A DNA stretch of 64,000 nt from Microbulbifer sp. HZ11 (GCF_000708675.1 NZ_JELR01000001.1:1612001-1676000); one strand, 5' to 3'. Shown: positions 43,254-52,081, numbered from the stretch's first letter. Program-made: numbers and translations. The notes: generated by a model not told the origin, from the sequence alone.

Positions 43254-44126
43254 GTGTCTGTACCCGCTTCACAGCCAGCACACTACGCCGGACGCTTCGC
43301 GCCCTCCCCCACCGGCCCTCTGCATTTCGGCTCGCTGGTTTGCGCCCTCGGCAGCTACCTCGATGCTATTGCCCACGGCGGACACTGGCTGGTACGCATG
43401 GAAGACCTTGACCCACCCCGTGAAATGCCCGGCGCCGCCGAGCGCATCCTCAAATCCCTGCACGCCCACGGCCTGCACAGCCACAGCCCCATTGTCTGGC
43501 AAAGCCGACGCCACGCCCTGTATCAACAGGCGCTCGACGGGCTGCGCGCACAGGATCTTGTGTACCCCTGCTCCTGCACTCGGGAACAGGTACGCAAGGC
43601 CGGCGGCCACCGCCGCGCCAACTGCATCGGTGAGCAGGGCCCATACGCCCTACGCTTTCACTGCGCCGGCGCTACCGAAAAGTTTCACGATATCTGGCAG
43701 GGCGAGCAGATCCAGACGGTTACCGAGGACCCCATCCTCAAACGCAAAGACGGCCTCTACGCCTATCAGCTCGCAGTTGTCGTCGACGATATCGCACAGG
43801 GTGTGAACTGCGTGGTGCGCGGCGCCGACCTGCTGGATTGCTCCGGAGTGCAACGCCAACTCTTCCGCGCCCTCGGCGCCGAGCCACCCGAGTTCGGCCA
43901 CCTGCCGCTGGTGATGAACGAGGGCGGTCAGAAGCTCAGCAAACAGAACCACGCCGCACCGCTGGATGACGACAGGGCATCGGAAAACCTTGTTCTGGCG
44001 CTGGGTTTTCTCGGGTTTCACCCGCCACCGGGACTCGAATCCGAAACGCCGGCGCGTGTGCTTTCGTGGGCCAGTGCGCACTGGCATAGAAAAGCCGTTG
44101 ATATTCGCAACCGATTGCTCAACTAG
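43254..44126 (+). CDS. gluQ: Glutamyl-Q tRNA(Asp) synthetase GluQ
   Basis: A truncated glutamyl-tRNA synthetase paralogue that attaches glutamate to queuosine in tRNA(Asp). A GTG start at 43254 is inferred from family length and from the immediately following AGRFAPSPTGPLHFGSL (HIGH-type motif); no strong ribosome binding site is visible. The 290-residue protein has a zinc-binding CSC...C segment (YPCSCTREQV), the DPPRE loop, YQLAVVVDD and a KLSKQN (KMSKS-type) loop. It lacks an anticodon-binding domain, as expected. It follows dksA on the same strand. Confidence 0.94.
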   Translation: MSVPASQPAHYAGRFAPSPTGPLHFGSLVCALGSYLDAIAHGGHWLVRMEDLDPPREMPGAAERILKSLHAHGLHSHSPIVWQSRRHALYQQALDGLRAQDLVYPCSCTREQVRKAGGHRRANCIGEQGPYALRFHCAGATEKFHDIWQGEQIQTVTEDPILKRKDGLYAYQLAVVVDDIAQGVNCVVRGADLLDCSGVQRQLFRALGAEPPEFGHLPLVMNEGGQKLSKQNHAAPLDDDRASENLVLALGFLGFHPPPGLESETPARVLSWASAHWHRKAVDIRNRLLN

Positions 44127-44151
44127 CAATCAATGGCTTAACGTGGTCAGG

Positions 44152-44275
44152 GATAAGGTGGCGATACCGGGTATGTCTTTGCAAGCCCTTCACCGCCATG
44201 GATGGCGGGGCAGAGCCCCCAGGGACGGGTTCACGGCGTGTCTTGCAAAGACATACCCGGTAGCGGCGCCGCCAC
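44152..44275. repeat. Intergenic hairpin element, subfamily A, copy 2
   Basis: Outer arms 44165-44185 and 44242-44262 are perfectly complementary over 21 bp (left TACCGGGTATGTC..., right ...GACATACCCGGTA). The core has ACCGCCATGGATGGCGG and then AGAGCCCCCAGGGACGGG and CACGGCGTGTC, nearly identical to copy 34355-34450, while the arms differ from that copy. The flanks GGTGGCGA and AGCGGCGCCGCCACT are also shared with other copies. It lies between gluQ and the cbrX-cbrA pair. Confidence 0.88.
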
Positions 44276-44389
44276 TACACCCAAAAGATTCACAAAAGTT
44301 GAACTCCACCCCAACCGCGCATTAACATTTTGCGCCAGTTTTCCCGAGATCGATCTGCCTCACCGCAGGACACCCCCAACAGGCCATCA

Positions 44390-44566
44390 ATGAGCAACCG
44401 CACCCTGTTAATCCTGCTGGTACTGGTGGGCTACGTATTCAGCCCCACCGTATTCACCTGGATGATCAACCCCACCGGCGCCTGGTATCGCCCTTTTATC
44501 CTCTGGTTCGTCCTGATCCTGCTGGCCATATTTATACAGCGGAGGCGCAAACCCGATGACCTTTGA
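44390..44566 (+). CDS. cbrX: Small membrane protein preceding cbrA (CbrX-like)
   Basis: A 58-residue protein that starts MSNRTLLILLVLVGYVFSP and has two hydrophobic segments (LLILLVLVGYVFSPTVFTW and PFILWFVLILLAIFIQ) with a short loop containing INPTGAWYRP, ending in a basic tail RRRKPDDL. Its last 11 bases overlap the cbrA start, so translation is likely coupled. In Pseudomonas a similarly small membrane ORF, cbrX, overlaps cbrA; the name here rests on position, size and topology rather than on a verified alignment. It may be a small regulator or stability partner of the sensor. Confidence 0.75.
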   Translation: MSNRTLLILLVLVGYVFSPTVFTWMINPTGAWYRPFILWFVLILLAIFIQRRRKPDDL

Positions 44567-47549
44567 GATCGTCAATATCGCGCTGATCGGTGTCGCCTAC
44601 ATATTCGCCCTCTTCTTCGTCGCCTTCGCCACCTCCAAAGGCTGGCTGCCGACCAACTGGGTACGCCACCCGTTTTTCTATGTACTGTCCCTCGGCGTCT
44701 CTCTCAGCGCCTGGACCTACTACGGCATCATCGACCTCGCCTGGCAACACGGATATGGCGTACTCGCGTACTACCTCGGCACCGGCGCCATGTTCCTGTT
44801 TGCCCCCGTCGCCATGGAGCCCCTCGCGCGGCTCGCACAGCGCTATCAGCTCACCTCCCCCGCCGACCTGCTGGTATTCCGCTACCACAGCCGCGAGGCC
44901 GGAACGCTCGCAACCCTGTTTATGTTGCTCGGGCTATTACCGCTGATCGCCCTGCAGATTCAGGCCGTCGCCGAAACCCTCGCACTGCTCTCCCGCGACA
45001 ACGTCGCCGCCATGGCTCTGCCCGATACCGGAGTCACCAGTAAAGACCTCATTGCCTTCTTCTACTGTGTTCTGCTAGCGGTGTTTACCAGTACTTACGG
45101 CGCCTCGCGCAAACGGCGGGCCGGCCTCGCCAGTGCCATGGCGCTGGAATCTGTCGTCAAACTGGTGGCCCTGCTCGCGGTAGGTCTCTACGCCGTATAC
45201 GGCGTCTTTGGCGGACTTGGCGGGCTGGACAACTGGCTGGCAGACAATAGCGATATGCAGCAATTGCTGTATTCCCCCATCAAACAAGGGTCTTCACACA
45301 CCCTGCTGCTGGTGTTTATCGCGACCGCCGTCGCCATGCCGCACATTTTTTACCTGAGTATTGCCGAGCGCCCCGCCACGCAGGGGTTGCGCACGGCCAG
45401 CTGGGGCTTCCCCCTGTTTATGCTGCTGATGGCACTGCCGATTTTCCCGATCATGTGGGCAGGCTTCGCGCTGGATGTGACAGAGCCGGTGCAGTACTTC
45501 ACACTGGCAGTGCCTCGCGCCAGCGGCTCTGCGACGCTGACCATTCTCGCGTTTGTCGGCGGTCTGTCCGCAGCCACGGGTGCATTAATCATGATTACCC
45601 TGGCGCTGGCCACCATGGTGATGAACCACTGGCTGCTGCCCGGCACCCGCTGGCAGTCGGACGACAACATGTACCGTCAGCTGCTGTGGCTGCGCCGGGC
45701 CCTGGTGGCCGCGCTGTTCCTGGCCGGCTTCGCTTTTTACCTGCTATTGAACAATCGCCTGTCCCTGTCCGATCTTGCAATTATCGCGTTTATCGCCTCG
45801 CTCCAATTTCTGCCGGGCATTTTCGCAGTGATCCACTGGCCCCAGGGCAATCGGCGGGGGTTTATCGGCGGCCTGCTGGCCGGCATGCTGATCTGGGCAG
45901 CGGGGCTGCTGTTCCCCGCCATAGTCGGAAACAGCGGGATCGCCATCGGCAGCTATCGGGTTCCGCTGGGTATGGAGATCTGGCCTCAGATCACCACCCT
46001 GTCCCTGTCCGCGAACATTCTGCTGTTTGTCTGCCTGTCGATTTTCACCCGCACCTCCAGCCTGGAGCGCTACGCTGCCGACCTGTGCAGCGACGACTCC
46101 ATCAGCCAGGCCCTGCGCCTGGAACTGGACGTACAGACCGCGGCTGAATTCCGCCTGCGCCTGTCGGAAAGCCTCGGTGCGGCCACCGCCAGCCAGGAAG
46201 TCGGGCGCGCCCTGCGCCAGTTAAATCTGACCGAAGAGGAGCGGCGTCCCTATGCCCTGCGCCAGTTGCGCGACCGTCTCGAAGCCAACCTCTCCGGATT
46301 ACTTGGACGAGTACTCGCCGGCCAGATTCTGGACCGCCACCTGCCGTTTGTGACCGGCGATCAGCCCGCCAATAAGGACATCAACCTGATCGAAACCCGC
46401 CTCAGCCGGTATAAAAACCAGTTAACCGGCCTCGCGGCGGAGCTGAACAACCTGCGCCTGTATCACCGACAGATGCTGGAAGAACTGCCCATGGCGGCCT
46501 GCTCGCTCGGCCGCGATGGGGAAATACTGCTGTGGAATTACGCCATGGCCGATCTCACCGGTATCGCCGCCAGCGAAGTTATCGGCTCCAAGCCCGAGTA
46601 TCTTCCGGCGCCCTGGCGTGACCTGCTGACCGAGTTCGCCCGCTCAGAAGAAGGCAGCCAATTCAAACAACAGGTGGATATTGACGGTGCCAGCCACTGG
46701 CTGAACCTGCACAAGACGCGACTCAAGCAGCGCGTTGGGAAGTACGGACGCGACAATGCCGGCCGCAATAAAGAAAGCCGCAACAGGGACAACCGCGGCG
46801 ATGGACAGATGCTACTGGTGGAAGACATCACTGAAACCCAGCTGCTGGAACAAGAGTTGATGCACAGCGAGCGACTGGCATCGGTCGGCCGCCTCGCCGC
46901 AGGCGTCGCCCACGAAGTCGGCAACCCGGTTACCGGGATCGCCTGCCTGGCGCAGAACCTCCAGTTCGACTCCGACAATCCGGAGGTACTGGAAACCGCA
47001 GATCAGATCCTGAGCCAGACACAGCGCATCAGCCGCATTGTGCATTCGCTGGTGAGCTTCTCTCACAGCGGTAACCAGGACACCGAGAAGGCACCGGTGG
47101 ATATGCGCGCATGCGTGGAAGAGGCGGTGCAACTACTTTCCCTGCAGCGAGATAAGACCGAGGTCACCTTCGCCAACCAGGTCCCCGAGGGTTTGATTGG
47201 CCTGGGGGATAATCAGCGTCTGATCCAGGTTTTTATCAACCTGCTGAGTAACGCTCGCGACGCCAGTCCGGACGGGGGACACATTGAAGTAGACGGCTAC
47301 ACCCGTGCGGGCCTCGCCTGTATCGCCGTCACCGACAATGGCCCCGGCATCTCGCCCGCGCACCGAGAGCGCATTCTCGAGCCCTTCTTTACCACCAAAG
47401 AACCGGGAGAAGGCACAGGCCTTGGCCTCGCCATGGTATACAGCATTGTGGAAGAGCACGGCGGACAACTGGAGCTGGTAAGCCCCGCCCACATCGAGAC
47501 AGGGCGAGGCGCGCGCTTTATCGTGCAAATACCCCTGGCACAGGCGTGA
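44556..47549 (+). CDS. cbrA: Sensor histidine kinase CbrA with SLC5-type transporter domain
   Basis: A 997-residue hybrid of transporter and sensor kinase. Residues 1 to about 500 form a sodium/solute symporter-like domain of about 13 TMs (start IVNIALIGVAYIFALFFVAFA; later YYLGTGAMFLFAP, LLPGTRWQSDDNMYRQLLWLRRAL). A short STAC-type linker (about 505-590), a PAS domain (about 630-700) and the kinase core follow. The H-box is ERLASVGRLAAGVAHEVGNP (His786), with an N-box INLLSNARDASPDGG, G1 DNGPGI and G2 GEGTGLGLAMV. In Pseudomonas CbrA governs carbon/nitrogen balance and histidine uptake. It is followed by its cognate regulator cbrB. Confidence 0.94.
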   Translation: MTFEIVNIALIGVAYIFALFFVAFATSKGWLPTNWVRHPFFYVLSLGVSLSAWTYYGIIDLAWQHGYGVLAYYLGTGAMFLFAPVAMEPLARLAQRYQLTSPADLLVFRYHSREAGTLATLFMLLGLLPLIALQIQAVAETLALLSRDNVAAMALPDTGVTSKDLIAFFYCVLLAVFTSTYGASRKRRAGLASAMALESVVKLVALLAVGLYAVYGVFGGLGGLDNWLADNSDMQQLLYSPIKQGSSHTLLLVFIATAVAMPHIFYLSIAERPATQGLRTASWGFPLFMLLMALPIFPIMWAGFALDVTEPVQYFTLAVPRASGSATLTILAFVGGLSAATGALIMITLALATMVMNHWLLPGTRWQSDDNMYRQLLWLRRALVAALFLAGFAFYLLLNNRLSLSDLAIIAFIASLQFLPGIFAVIHWPQGNRRGFIGGLLAGMLIWAAGLLFPAIVGNSGIAIGSYRVPLGMEIWPQITTLSLSANILLFVCLSIFTRTSSLERYAADLCSDDSISQALRLELDVQTAAEFRLRLSESLGAATASQEVGRALRQLNLTEEERRPYALRQLRDRLEANLSGLLGRVLAGQILDRHLPFVTGDQPANKDINLIETRLSRYKNQLTGLAAELNNLRLYHRQMLEELPMAACSLGRDGEILLWNYAMADLTGIAASEVIGSKPEYLPAPWRDLLTEFARSEEGSQFKQQVDIDGASHWLNLHKTRLKQRVGKYGRDNAGRNKESRNRDNRGDGQMLLVEDITETQLLEQELMHSERLASVGRLAAGVAHEVGNPVTGIACLAQNLQFDSDNPEVLETADQILSQTQRISRIVHSLVSFSHSGNQDTEKAPVDMRACVEEAVQLLSLQRDKTEVTFANQVPEGLIGLGDNQRLIQVFINLLSNARDASPDGGHIEVDGYTRAGLACIAVTDNGPGISPAHRERILEPFFTTKEPGEGTGLGLAMVYSIVEEHGGQLELVSPAHIETGRGARFIVQIPLAQA

Positions 47550-47716
47550 ACAGTGAGTCACAGGGCCCAATGGAAGGCACAACAATGACCAAATGGTTAC
47601 CAATAGACATCAATTTTTGGATATTTTTTGACCATGCAAGCGACTCTGGGTTGCATCGAAACGCCCAAAAGGTAAAACTTAGCTCCCCCTGCACACTTTG
47701 TAACCAGGCGTAACAC

Positions 47717-49111
47717 ATGAGCCACATTCTGATCGTAGAAGATGAAGCCATTATCCGCACTGCCCTGCGCAAACTGCTGGAGCGGCACCGCTACAAGATC
47801 AGTGAAGCTGGCTCGGTCCGCGAGGCCACCACAAAATACCGCCTCGCGGATATGGACCTGATCATTTCAGATCTGCGCCTGCCCGGCGCCCCCGGTACCG
47901 ACCTGCTCAAACTCGCCGGCGATGTACCGGTGTTGATCATGACCAGCTATGCGAGCCTTCGCTCGGCGGTGGACTCCATGCGTATGGGTGCTGCCGACTA
48001 TATCGCCAAACCCTTTGATCACGATGAGATGCTCGCCACCGTGCGCCGGGTCATCGGCAAGGCTGAGCAGAATCGTGCCGCCGGTGCCGCTGCCGCAGAC
48101 AGCAAGGCCGAGGGCCGTGCAATCTCCGGCATGATCGGCGACAGCCCGGTGATGCGCGAGCTCTATGCACGTATTCACAAAGTGGCGCCTACCGATGCCA
48201 CCGTACTGGTGCATGGCGAAACCGGCACCGGTAAAGAACTGGTGGCGCGCGCGATCCACGAAGAGAGTAAACGCAATGGCAAACCACTGATCTCGGTAAA
48301 CTGTGCCGCCATCCCGGAAACCCTGATCGAAGCCGAGTTGTTCGGTCACGAGAAGGGGGCCTTTACCGGTGCACAGACTGCCCGCGAGGGGCTGATTGCC
48401 GCTGCCGATGGAGGCACCCTGTTCCTGGATGAAATCGGCGAGCTTCCCCTGGAAGCCCAGGCCCGCCTGCTGCGAGTACTGCAGGAAGGCGAGGTTCGCC
48501 CCATCGGCGCCATCGAATCGCGCAAAGTGAACGTACGCCTGGTGGCGGCCACTCACCGCAACCTGCGCCAGCTGGCAGCGGAGCACAAGTTCCGGGAGGA
48601 CCTTTACTACCGCATCAATGTGGTACAGATGACTCTGCCCCCGCTGCGCGAACGCGGTAAAGATGTTCTGACGATCGCGGAAAAGCTGCTGGAGAAGTTC
48701 TGCGCCAAGGTCAGTCGCGCCACCCTGAAACTGTCACCGGAAGCGATACAGGCGGTAACGACTTACACCTGGCCCGGTAACGTGCGGGAACTGGAGAACG
48801 CGATTCAGCGGGCAGTGATCCTCACCGACGACACCACCGAGATCGACCACCGCACACTGGATATCGACCTGGACCTGGTGCCCATTGATGAAGCAGACCC
48901 AGAGCGGCGCCCGCGCAACAGCCTGCGGGAGGACCCGCGTGAAGACCTCTCTCTTGAAGACTACTTTGCCCGTTTCGTTCTCGAGCACCAGGAAACCATG
49001 AGTGAGACAGAACTGGCCAAAAAGCTGGGGGTCAGCCGCAAGTGCCTGTGGGAGCGCCGCCAGAAGTTGGGAATACCCCGCAAAAAGGCCAAGCGACTGG
49101 CAGAAGCCTGA
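47717..49111 (+). CDS. cbrB: Sigma-54-dependent response regulator CbrB
   Basis: An NtrC-family activator of 464 residues. The receiver has its phospho-acceptor Asp52 in [13 protein letters not shown]. The AAA+ domain carries Walker A GETGTGKE, the sigma-54 contact loop GAFTGAQ, Walker B-type [13 protein letters not shown] and the arginine region [23 protein letters not shown]. The Fis-type HTH is at the end ([31 protein letters not shown]). It lies 167 bp after cbrA. Immediately upstream of the ATG are two GTAAC half-sites (47699-47713), like those before the downstream -24/-12 promoter, so autoregulation is possible. A terminator follows. Confidence 0.94.
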   Translation: MSHILIVEDEAIIRTALRKLLERHRYKISEAGSVREATTKYRLADMDLIISDLRLPGAPGTDLLKLAGDVPVLIMTSYASLRSAVDSMRMGAADYIAKPFDHDEMLATVRRVIGKAEQNRAAGAAAADSKAEGRAISGMIGDSPVMRELYARIHKVAPTDATVLVHGETGTGKELVARAIHEESKRNGKPLISVNCAAIPETLIEAELFGHEKGAFTGAQTAREGLIAAADGGTLFLDEIGELPLEAQARLLRVLQEGEVRPIGAIESRKVNVRLVAATHRNLRQLAAEHKFREDLYYRINVVQMTLPPLRERGKDVLTIAEKLLEKFCAKVSRATLKLSPEAIQAVTTYTWPGNVRELENAIQRAVILTDDTTEIDHRTLDIDLDLVPIDEADPERRPRNSLREDPREDLSLEDYFARFVLEHQETMSETELAKKLGVSRKCLWERRQKLGIPRKKAKRLAEA

Positions 49112-49130
49112 GATACACCGCTGCACGCAG

Positions 49131-49161
49131 AAAGCCCGGCAGGAAACTCCCGGGCTTTTTT
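49131..49161 (+). terminator. Rho-independent terminator of cbrB
   Basis: AAAGCCCGG (49131-49139) pairs with CCGGGCTTT (49150-49158) around a 10-nt loop and is followed by a T run to 49161. It separates cbrB from the downstream sigma-54-driven transcript. Confidence 0.88.
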
Positions 49162-49250
49162 GTGCCCAAAAAACTCATGATTTTCAATAAGTTAGCGAAA
49201 CCATAAGCCGCTCCGGAAGCTGTGACAAGACAGTCGCCCAAGAAAAAATT

Positions 49251-49313
49251 GGTAACAACTGAAAGTGTTACCCCCCGCCGCGAACAAGTAACAACTACCG
49301 CACCATGTGTAAC
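49251..49313 (+). promoter_or_regulatory. Probable CbrB upstream activating sequences
   Basis: A perfect inverted repeat GGTAAC-N10-GTTACC (49251-49272) is followed by two direct GTAAC half-sites (49288-49292 and 49309-49313). Four such half-sites in 63 bp, centred about 75-140 bp before a -24/-12 promoter, is the distance range expected for an NtrC-type activator. Assignment to CbrB rests on adjacency and is inferred. Confidence 0.65.
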
Positions 49314-49387
49314 GGAATACTGTGTTCCGGCGCCAGATAAAAGTTCCCCAAAAAGTTAAGCAATTGATTTTAAAGGGTTTTTTAAAG

Positions 49388-49406
49388 TTGGCACGCTATC
49401 TGCTTT
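49388..49406 (+). promoter_or_regulatory. Sigma-54 (-24/-12) promoter
   Basis: TTGGCACGCTATCTGCTTT carries the invariant GG (49390-49391) and GC (49402-49403) with the right spacing, and matches TGGCAC-N5-TTGC except for one base (CTGC). It predicts a transcript start at about 49413-49416. No start codon with a ribosome binding site lies downstream for nearly 700 bp, so the product is an RNA. Confidence 0.85.
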
Positions 49407-49413
49407 GTATAGG

Positions 49414-49835
49414 TCAAACAACAAGAACAGCCAAGAATAAAAATAAATGACTGTTTAAGCCCTAATAACAACTGACAATAAGCGGGCGCCACACAATAAA
49501 AATAATAACGGGCAGATCGATAATAAAAGCCAAAGTGATCGATTCCGGAGCAAAACAGGGCCAATAACAATAATAAGGCCCAGGACAACAATAAAAATAA
49601 ACTAAGAAAGGTTACCTTCGGGTAGCGAACAAAAGCTAATAATAAAAATAAACAATAAGAATAAAGAGAAATAACAAAAACAATAATTTGTAGAAGACAA
49701 CAAAAATAACGACAAGCACGTGACAAACTGACTGATTGTGCCTGGGAGAGGGTTTGCTGAGAAGCAAATTGATAGCGCAAGGAAGCCGCTGCCTTCATAC
49801 CGAATAAGAATAATTCCCTTCTTTTCTTCTTTTCA
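49414..49835 (+). ncRNA. crcZ: CrcZ-like Hfq/Crc-sequestering small RNA
   Basis: Downstream of the -24/-12 promoter, about 300 nt are dominated on the + strand by A with scattered C, T and G, forming about ten clusters of AAYAAYAA/ARN-type motifs (for example AACAACAAG, AATAACAATAATAAGG, AACAATAAAAATAAAC). Some clusters are displayed in loops: GGGCC/GGCCC around AATAACAATAATAA (49558-49581) and ATCGAT/ATCGAT (49516-49543). A GTTACC-TTCG-GGTAGC tetraloop hairpin is at 49611-49626. The position between cbrB and pcnB is that of crcZ in Pseudomonas, whose RNA is of similar length (about 400 nt). The 3' end is not defined; a pyrimidine-rich tract at 49817-49835 is a candidate. Homology to crcZ is by position and architecture, not alignment. 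Confidence 0.78.
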
Positions 49836-50097
49836 TCGATGCACATTGGATGCTGGTCCCCACAGGAGTGGGTCCGGCAGCTGTGCATTGTGCTGCATGT
49901 GTTAGAATCCGCCCTCATACCGCATCCGTCGCCCGGTTCCCGATAACCAGCCTGCGGAGCACACCGGTTCCCAATCAGGTATCTTTGACCAATACGCACC
50001 CGACGCTACGCGCTCACCGAGCGGGATGCTGAGAGAAGGTACACCGATATAGATACAGCGGCCCCATGCAGAGGGCGCGGACAACACAGATAGACGT
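49836..50097. other. Leader region between the small RNA and pcnB
   Basis: Contains a structured segment in which ATGCACA (49840-49846) can pair with TGTGCAT near 49882, enclosing CCCAC-AGGA-GTGGG. A TTAGAAT near 49902 resembles a -10 element for pcnB, but no -35 fits it well. No ORF with coding character is present. The minus-strand frame through the A-rich region is discussed under rejected items. Confidence 0.4.
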
Positions 50098-51591
50098 ATG
50101 CTCAATACCCTGATCAGCAGCATCAAGCGCTGGCACAACAAATCCAAAGCCGCCGAAGGCGAAGCCCATGGGGACTCAGGCCAATCCGGTTCCGGTCAGC
50201 CCCCTACTTCCTCATCCCGCCCCCCGCGCTCCAGCGGCAAGCCCGCAAATTCTTCCAGCCATTCCCGCACCGTGGTTTCCCGCAGCGACCACTGCCTGTC
50301 GCGCCGGGATGTCAGTCGCGCCGCATTGACCGTAATGAAGCGGTTACAGGAAGCGGGTTTCGAGGCCTATATCGTTGGCGGCGGTGTGCGCGATCTGCTG
50401 TTGGGCGGTCACCCGAAAGATTTTGACGTAGCCACAGATGCCACACCGGAACAGGCCAAGCAACTGTTTCGCGGGGCGCGTATTGTCGGCCGCCGCTTCC
50501 GGATCCTGCACGCTCGCATCGGCCGCGAGGTTATCGAGGTCACGACCTTCCGCGGCCACCACAGCGATGGCGAAGCGCACGAAGCGCAACAGTCAGAGCA
50601 CGGCATGCTGCTGCGGGACAATGTCTACGGTGATCTGGAAAGTGATGCTGTGCGCAGGGACTTCACCGTCAACGCCCTTTACTACACCACCAACGGTTTC
50701 GAGATTCACGATTACACCGGGGGTATCCAGGATATCGAACAACGCCTGATCCGTATGATCGGCGATCCCGAAACCCGCTACAAAGAAGACCCAGTGCGCA
50801 TGCTCCGTGCGGTACGCTTTGCGGCCAAACTGGATTTCGACATCGAACCCAACACTGCGGCCCCATTGCGAGAGCTGGCACCACTGCTGCGCAACATCGC
50901 CCCTGCACGCCTGTTCGATGAGGTATTGAAGCTGTTGATGAGCGGTCACGGTGAGCGCACCTTCGAGCTTCTGCGTGAATACGAGCTGTGGCCCCACCTG
51001 TTCCCCGACAACGCGCGCATGCTGGAGCATCCGGAGGCCCTGGCCCTCACCCGCCAGGCGTTGCGCAATACCGACACCCGCATCCGCTCGGATCAGCGTG
51101 TTACGCCTGCATTCCTGTATGCGGCGCTTTTATGGCCCGCGGTCAACAGCGAGCAGCAGTTTCTGGAAAGTAAAGGGATTCCGCCGGTACCGGCGCTGGC
51201 GCAATCCGCACAGAAAATTACCAGTGCGCAGTTGGCGCACACAGCCATCCCCAAGCGCTTCTCCATGCCCATGCGGGAGATCTGGGACATGCAGTCGCGC
51301 CTGCCCCGCCGCGGTGGCGAGCGCGCCTTCCGCCTGATGGAAATGCCGCGTTTCCGCGCCGCTTACGATTTCCTGCTGTTACGGGAAGACAGCGGCGAAA
51401 TTCCCGCGGGCCTCGGCCAGTGGTGGACAGATTTCCAGCAGGCTGATGAGGAACAGCGCCAGCTGATGGTGCGCGAGGTACCCCGCAACGGTCCCCGTGG
51501 AAATAAAAACCGCGGGCGCCGCAGTCGTGGCGGACGCAACCGAAATCGCAGTAAGCGCCCTGGCAGCGGCACGGAACGCCCGGCAGATTGA
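50098..51591 (+). CDS. pcnB: Poly(A) polymerase I
   Basis: Adds 3' poly(A) tails to RNA, marking it for decay. The 497-residue protein has a Ser/Pro-rich basic N-terminal tail (1-65), then the class II nucleotidyltransferase core with AYIVGGGVRDLLLGGHPKDFDVATDATPEQ (catalytic Asp pair), RRDFTVNALYY and EDPVRMLRAVRFAAKLDF, and a basic Arg/Gly-rich C-terminal tail typical of PcnB and not of CCA-adding enzymes. It follows the sRNA region in the Pseudomonas order cbrB-crcZ-pcnB-folK-panB. The ribosome binding site is weak. Confidence 0.95.
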   Translation: MLNTLISSIKRWHNKSKAAEGEAHGDSGQSGSGQPPTSSSRPPRSSGKPANSSSHSRTVVSRSDHCLSRRDVSRAALTVMKRLQEAGFEAYIVGGGVRDLLLGGHPKDFDVATDATPEQAKQLFRGARIVGRRFRILHARIGREVIEVTTFRGHHSDGEAHEAQQSEHGMLLRDNVYGDLESDAVRRDFTVNALYYTTNGFEIHDYTGGIQDIEQRLIRMIGDPETRYKEDPVRMLRAVRFAAKLDFDIEPNTAAPLRELAPLLRNIAPARLFDEVLKLLMSGHGERTFELLREYELWPHLFPDNARMLEHPEALALTRQALRNTDTRIRSDQRVTPAFLYAALLWPAVNSEQQFLESKGIPPVPALAQSAQKITSAQLAHTAIPKRFSMPMREIWDMQSRLPRRGGERAFRLMEMPRFRAAYDFLLLREDSGEIPAGLGQWWTDFQQADEEQRQLMVREVPRNGPRGNKNRGRRSRGGRNRNRSKRPGSGTERPAD

Positions 51592-51604
51592 GCGGAATTC
51601 CCAA

Positions 51605-52081
51605 GTGATTCGCTGTTATATTGGCCTCGGCAGCAACCTGGCCAACCCGCTCGCGCAGTTGCACAGCGCACTGGAGTCTATTGACCGGATTCCAGTGACC
51701 CGTGTGGTAGCCAGCTCACCGTTCTACAGCAGTGCGCCGGTCGGCCCCGGCGAACAGCCGGATTACGTCAATGCCGTGGCTGCGCTCGACACGGAGCTGC
51801 CCGCAGAATCACTGCTGGATGCGCTTCAGGCCATCGAGAACGATCACGGCCGCGAACGCACCGTGCGCTGGGGAGCACGCACGCTGGACCTGGATATACT
51901 GCTGTTTGGCAGCGAAAAACTATCCACAAAGCGACTGACTGTGCCGCACCCGCGTATTCCGGAACGCAATTTTGTACTGGTTCCGCTGGCCGACCTGGCC
52001 CCGGACCTGGTCATGCCCGATGGCACACCATTGCAATCACTGCTGCAGCAGTGCCCAGAGAACAGGTTACACCGACTGTAA
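51605..52081 (+). CDS. folK: 6-hydroxymethyl-7,8-dihydropterin pyrophosphokinase FolK
   Basis: Transfers pyrophosphate from ATP to hydroxymethyldihydropterin in folate synthesis. A GTG start at 51605, 14 bp after pcnB, gives 158 residues; the longer frame overlaps pcnB and is unlikely. The family motifs are intact: CYIGLGSNLANP, SSPFYSSAPVGPGEQPDYVNAV and the signature RWGARTLDLDILLFG, then LTVPHPRIPERNFVLVPL. It is part of the pcnB-folK-kinase-panB cluster. Confidence 0.95.
   Translation: MIRCYIGLGSNLANPLAQLHSALESIDRIPVTRVVASSPFYSSAPVGPGEQPDYVNAVAALDTELPAESLLDALQAIENDHGRERTVRWGARTLDLDILLFGSEKLSTKRLTVPHPRIPERNFVLVPLADLAPDLVMPDGTPLQSLLQQCPENRLHRL

Noticed and set aside
47697..47708. 12-mer TTTGTAACCAGG shared with 52088-52099 (before cbrB and before the kinase gene)
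   Set aside because: Many identical 12-mer pairs are expected by chance in 64 kb, and the shared part beyond GTAAC has no symmetry. Not reported as an operator on its own.
49400..49720. CRISPR-like or tandem-repeat array
   Set aside because: The motifs recur irregularly, without constant repeat length or spacer size, so neither a CRISPR array nor a tandem repeat fits.
49382..49999. Minus-strand open frame of 205 codons rich in Phe, Tyr, Leu and Ile, opposite the A-rich RNA
   Set aside because: It is the mirror of the (AAY)n-rich strand: T-rich complement gives a hydrophobic, Tyr/Phe-rich nonsense protein. No ribosome binding site, no family resemblance, and the composition is explained by the sRNA on the other strand.
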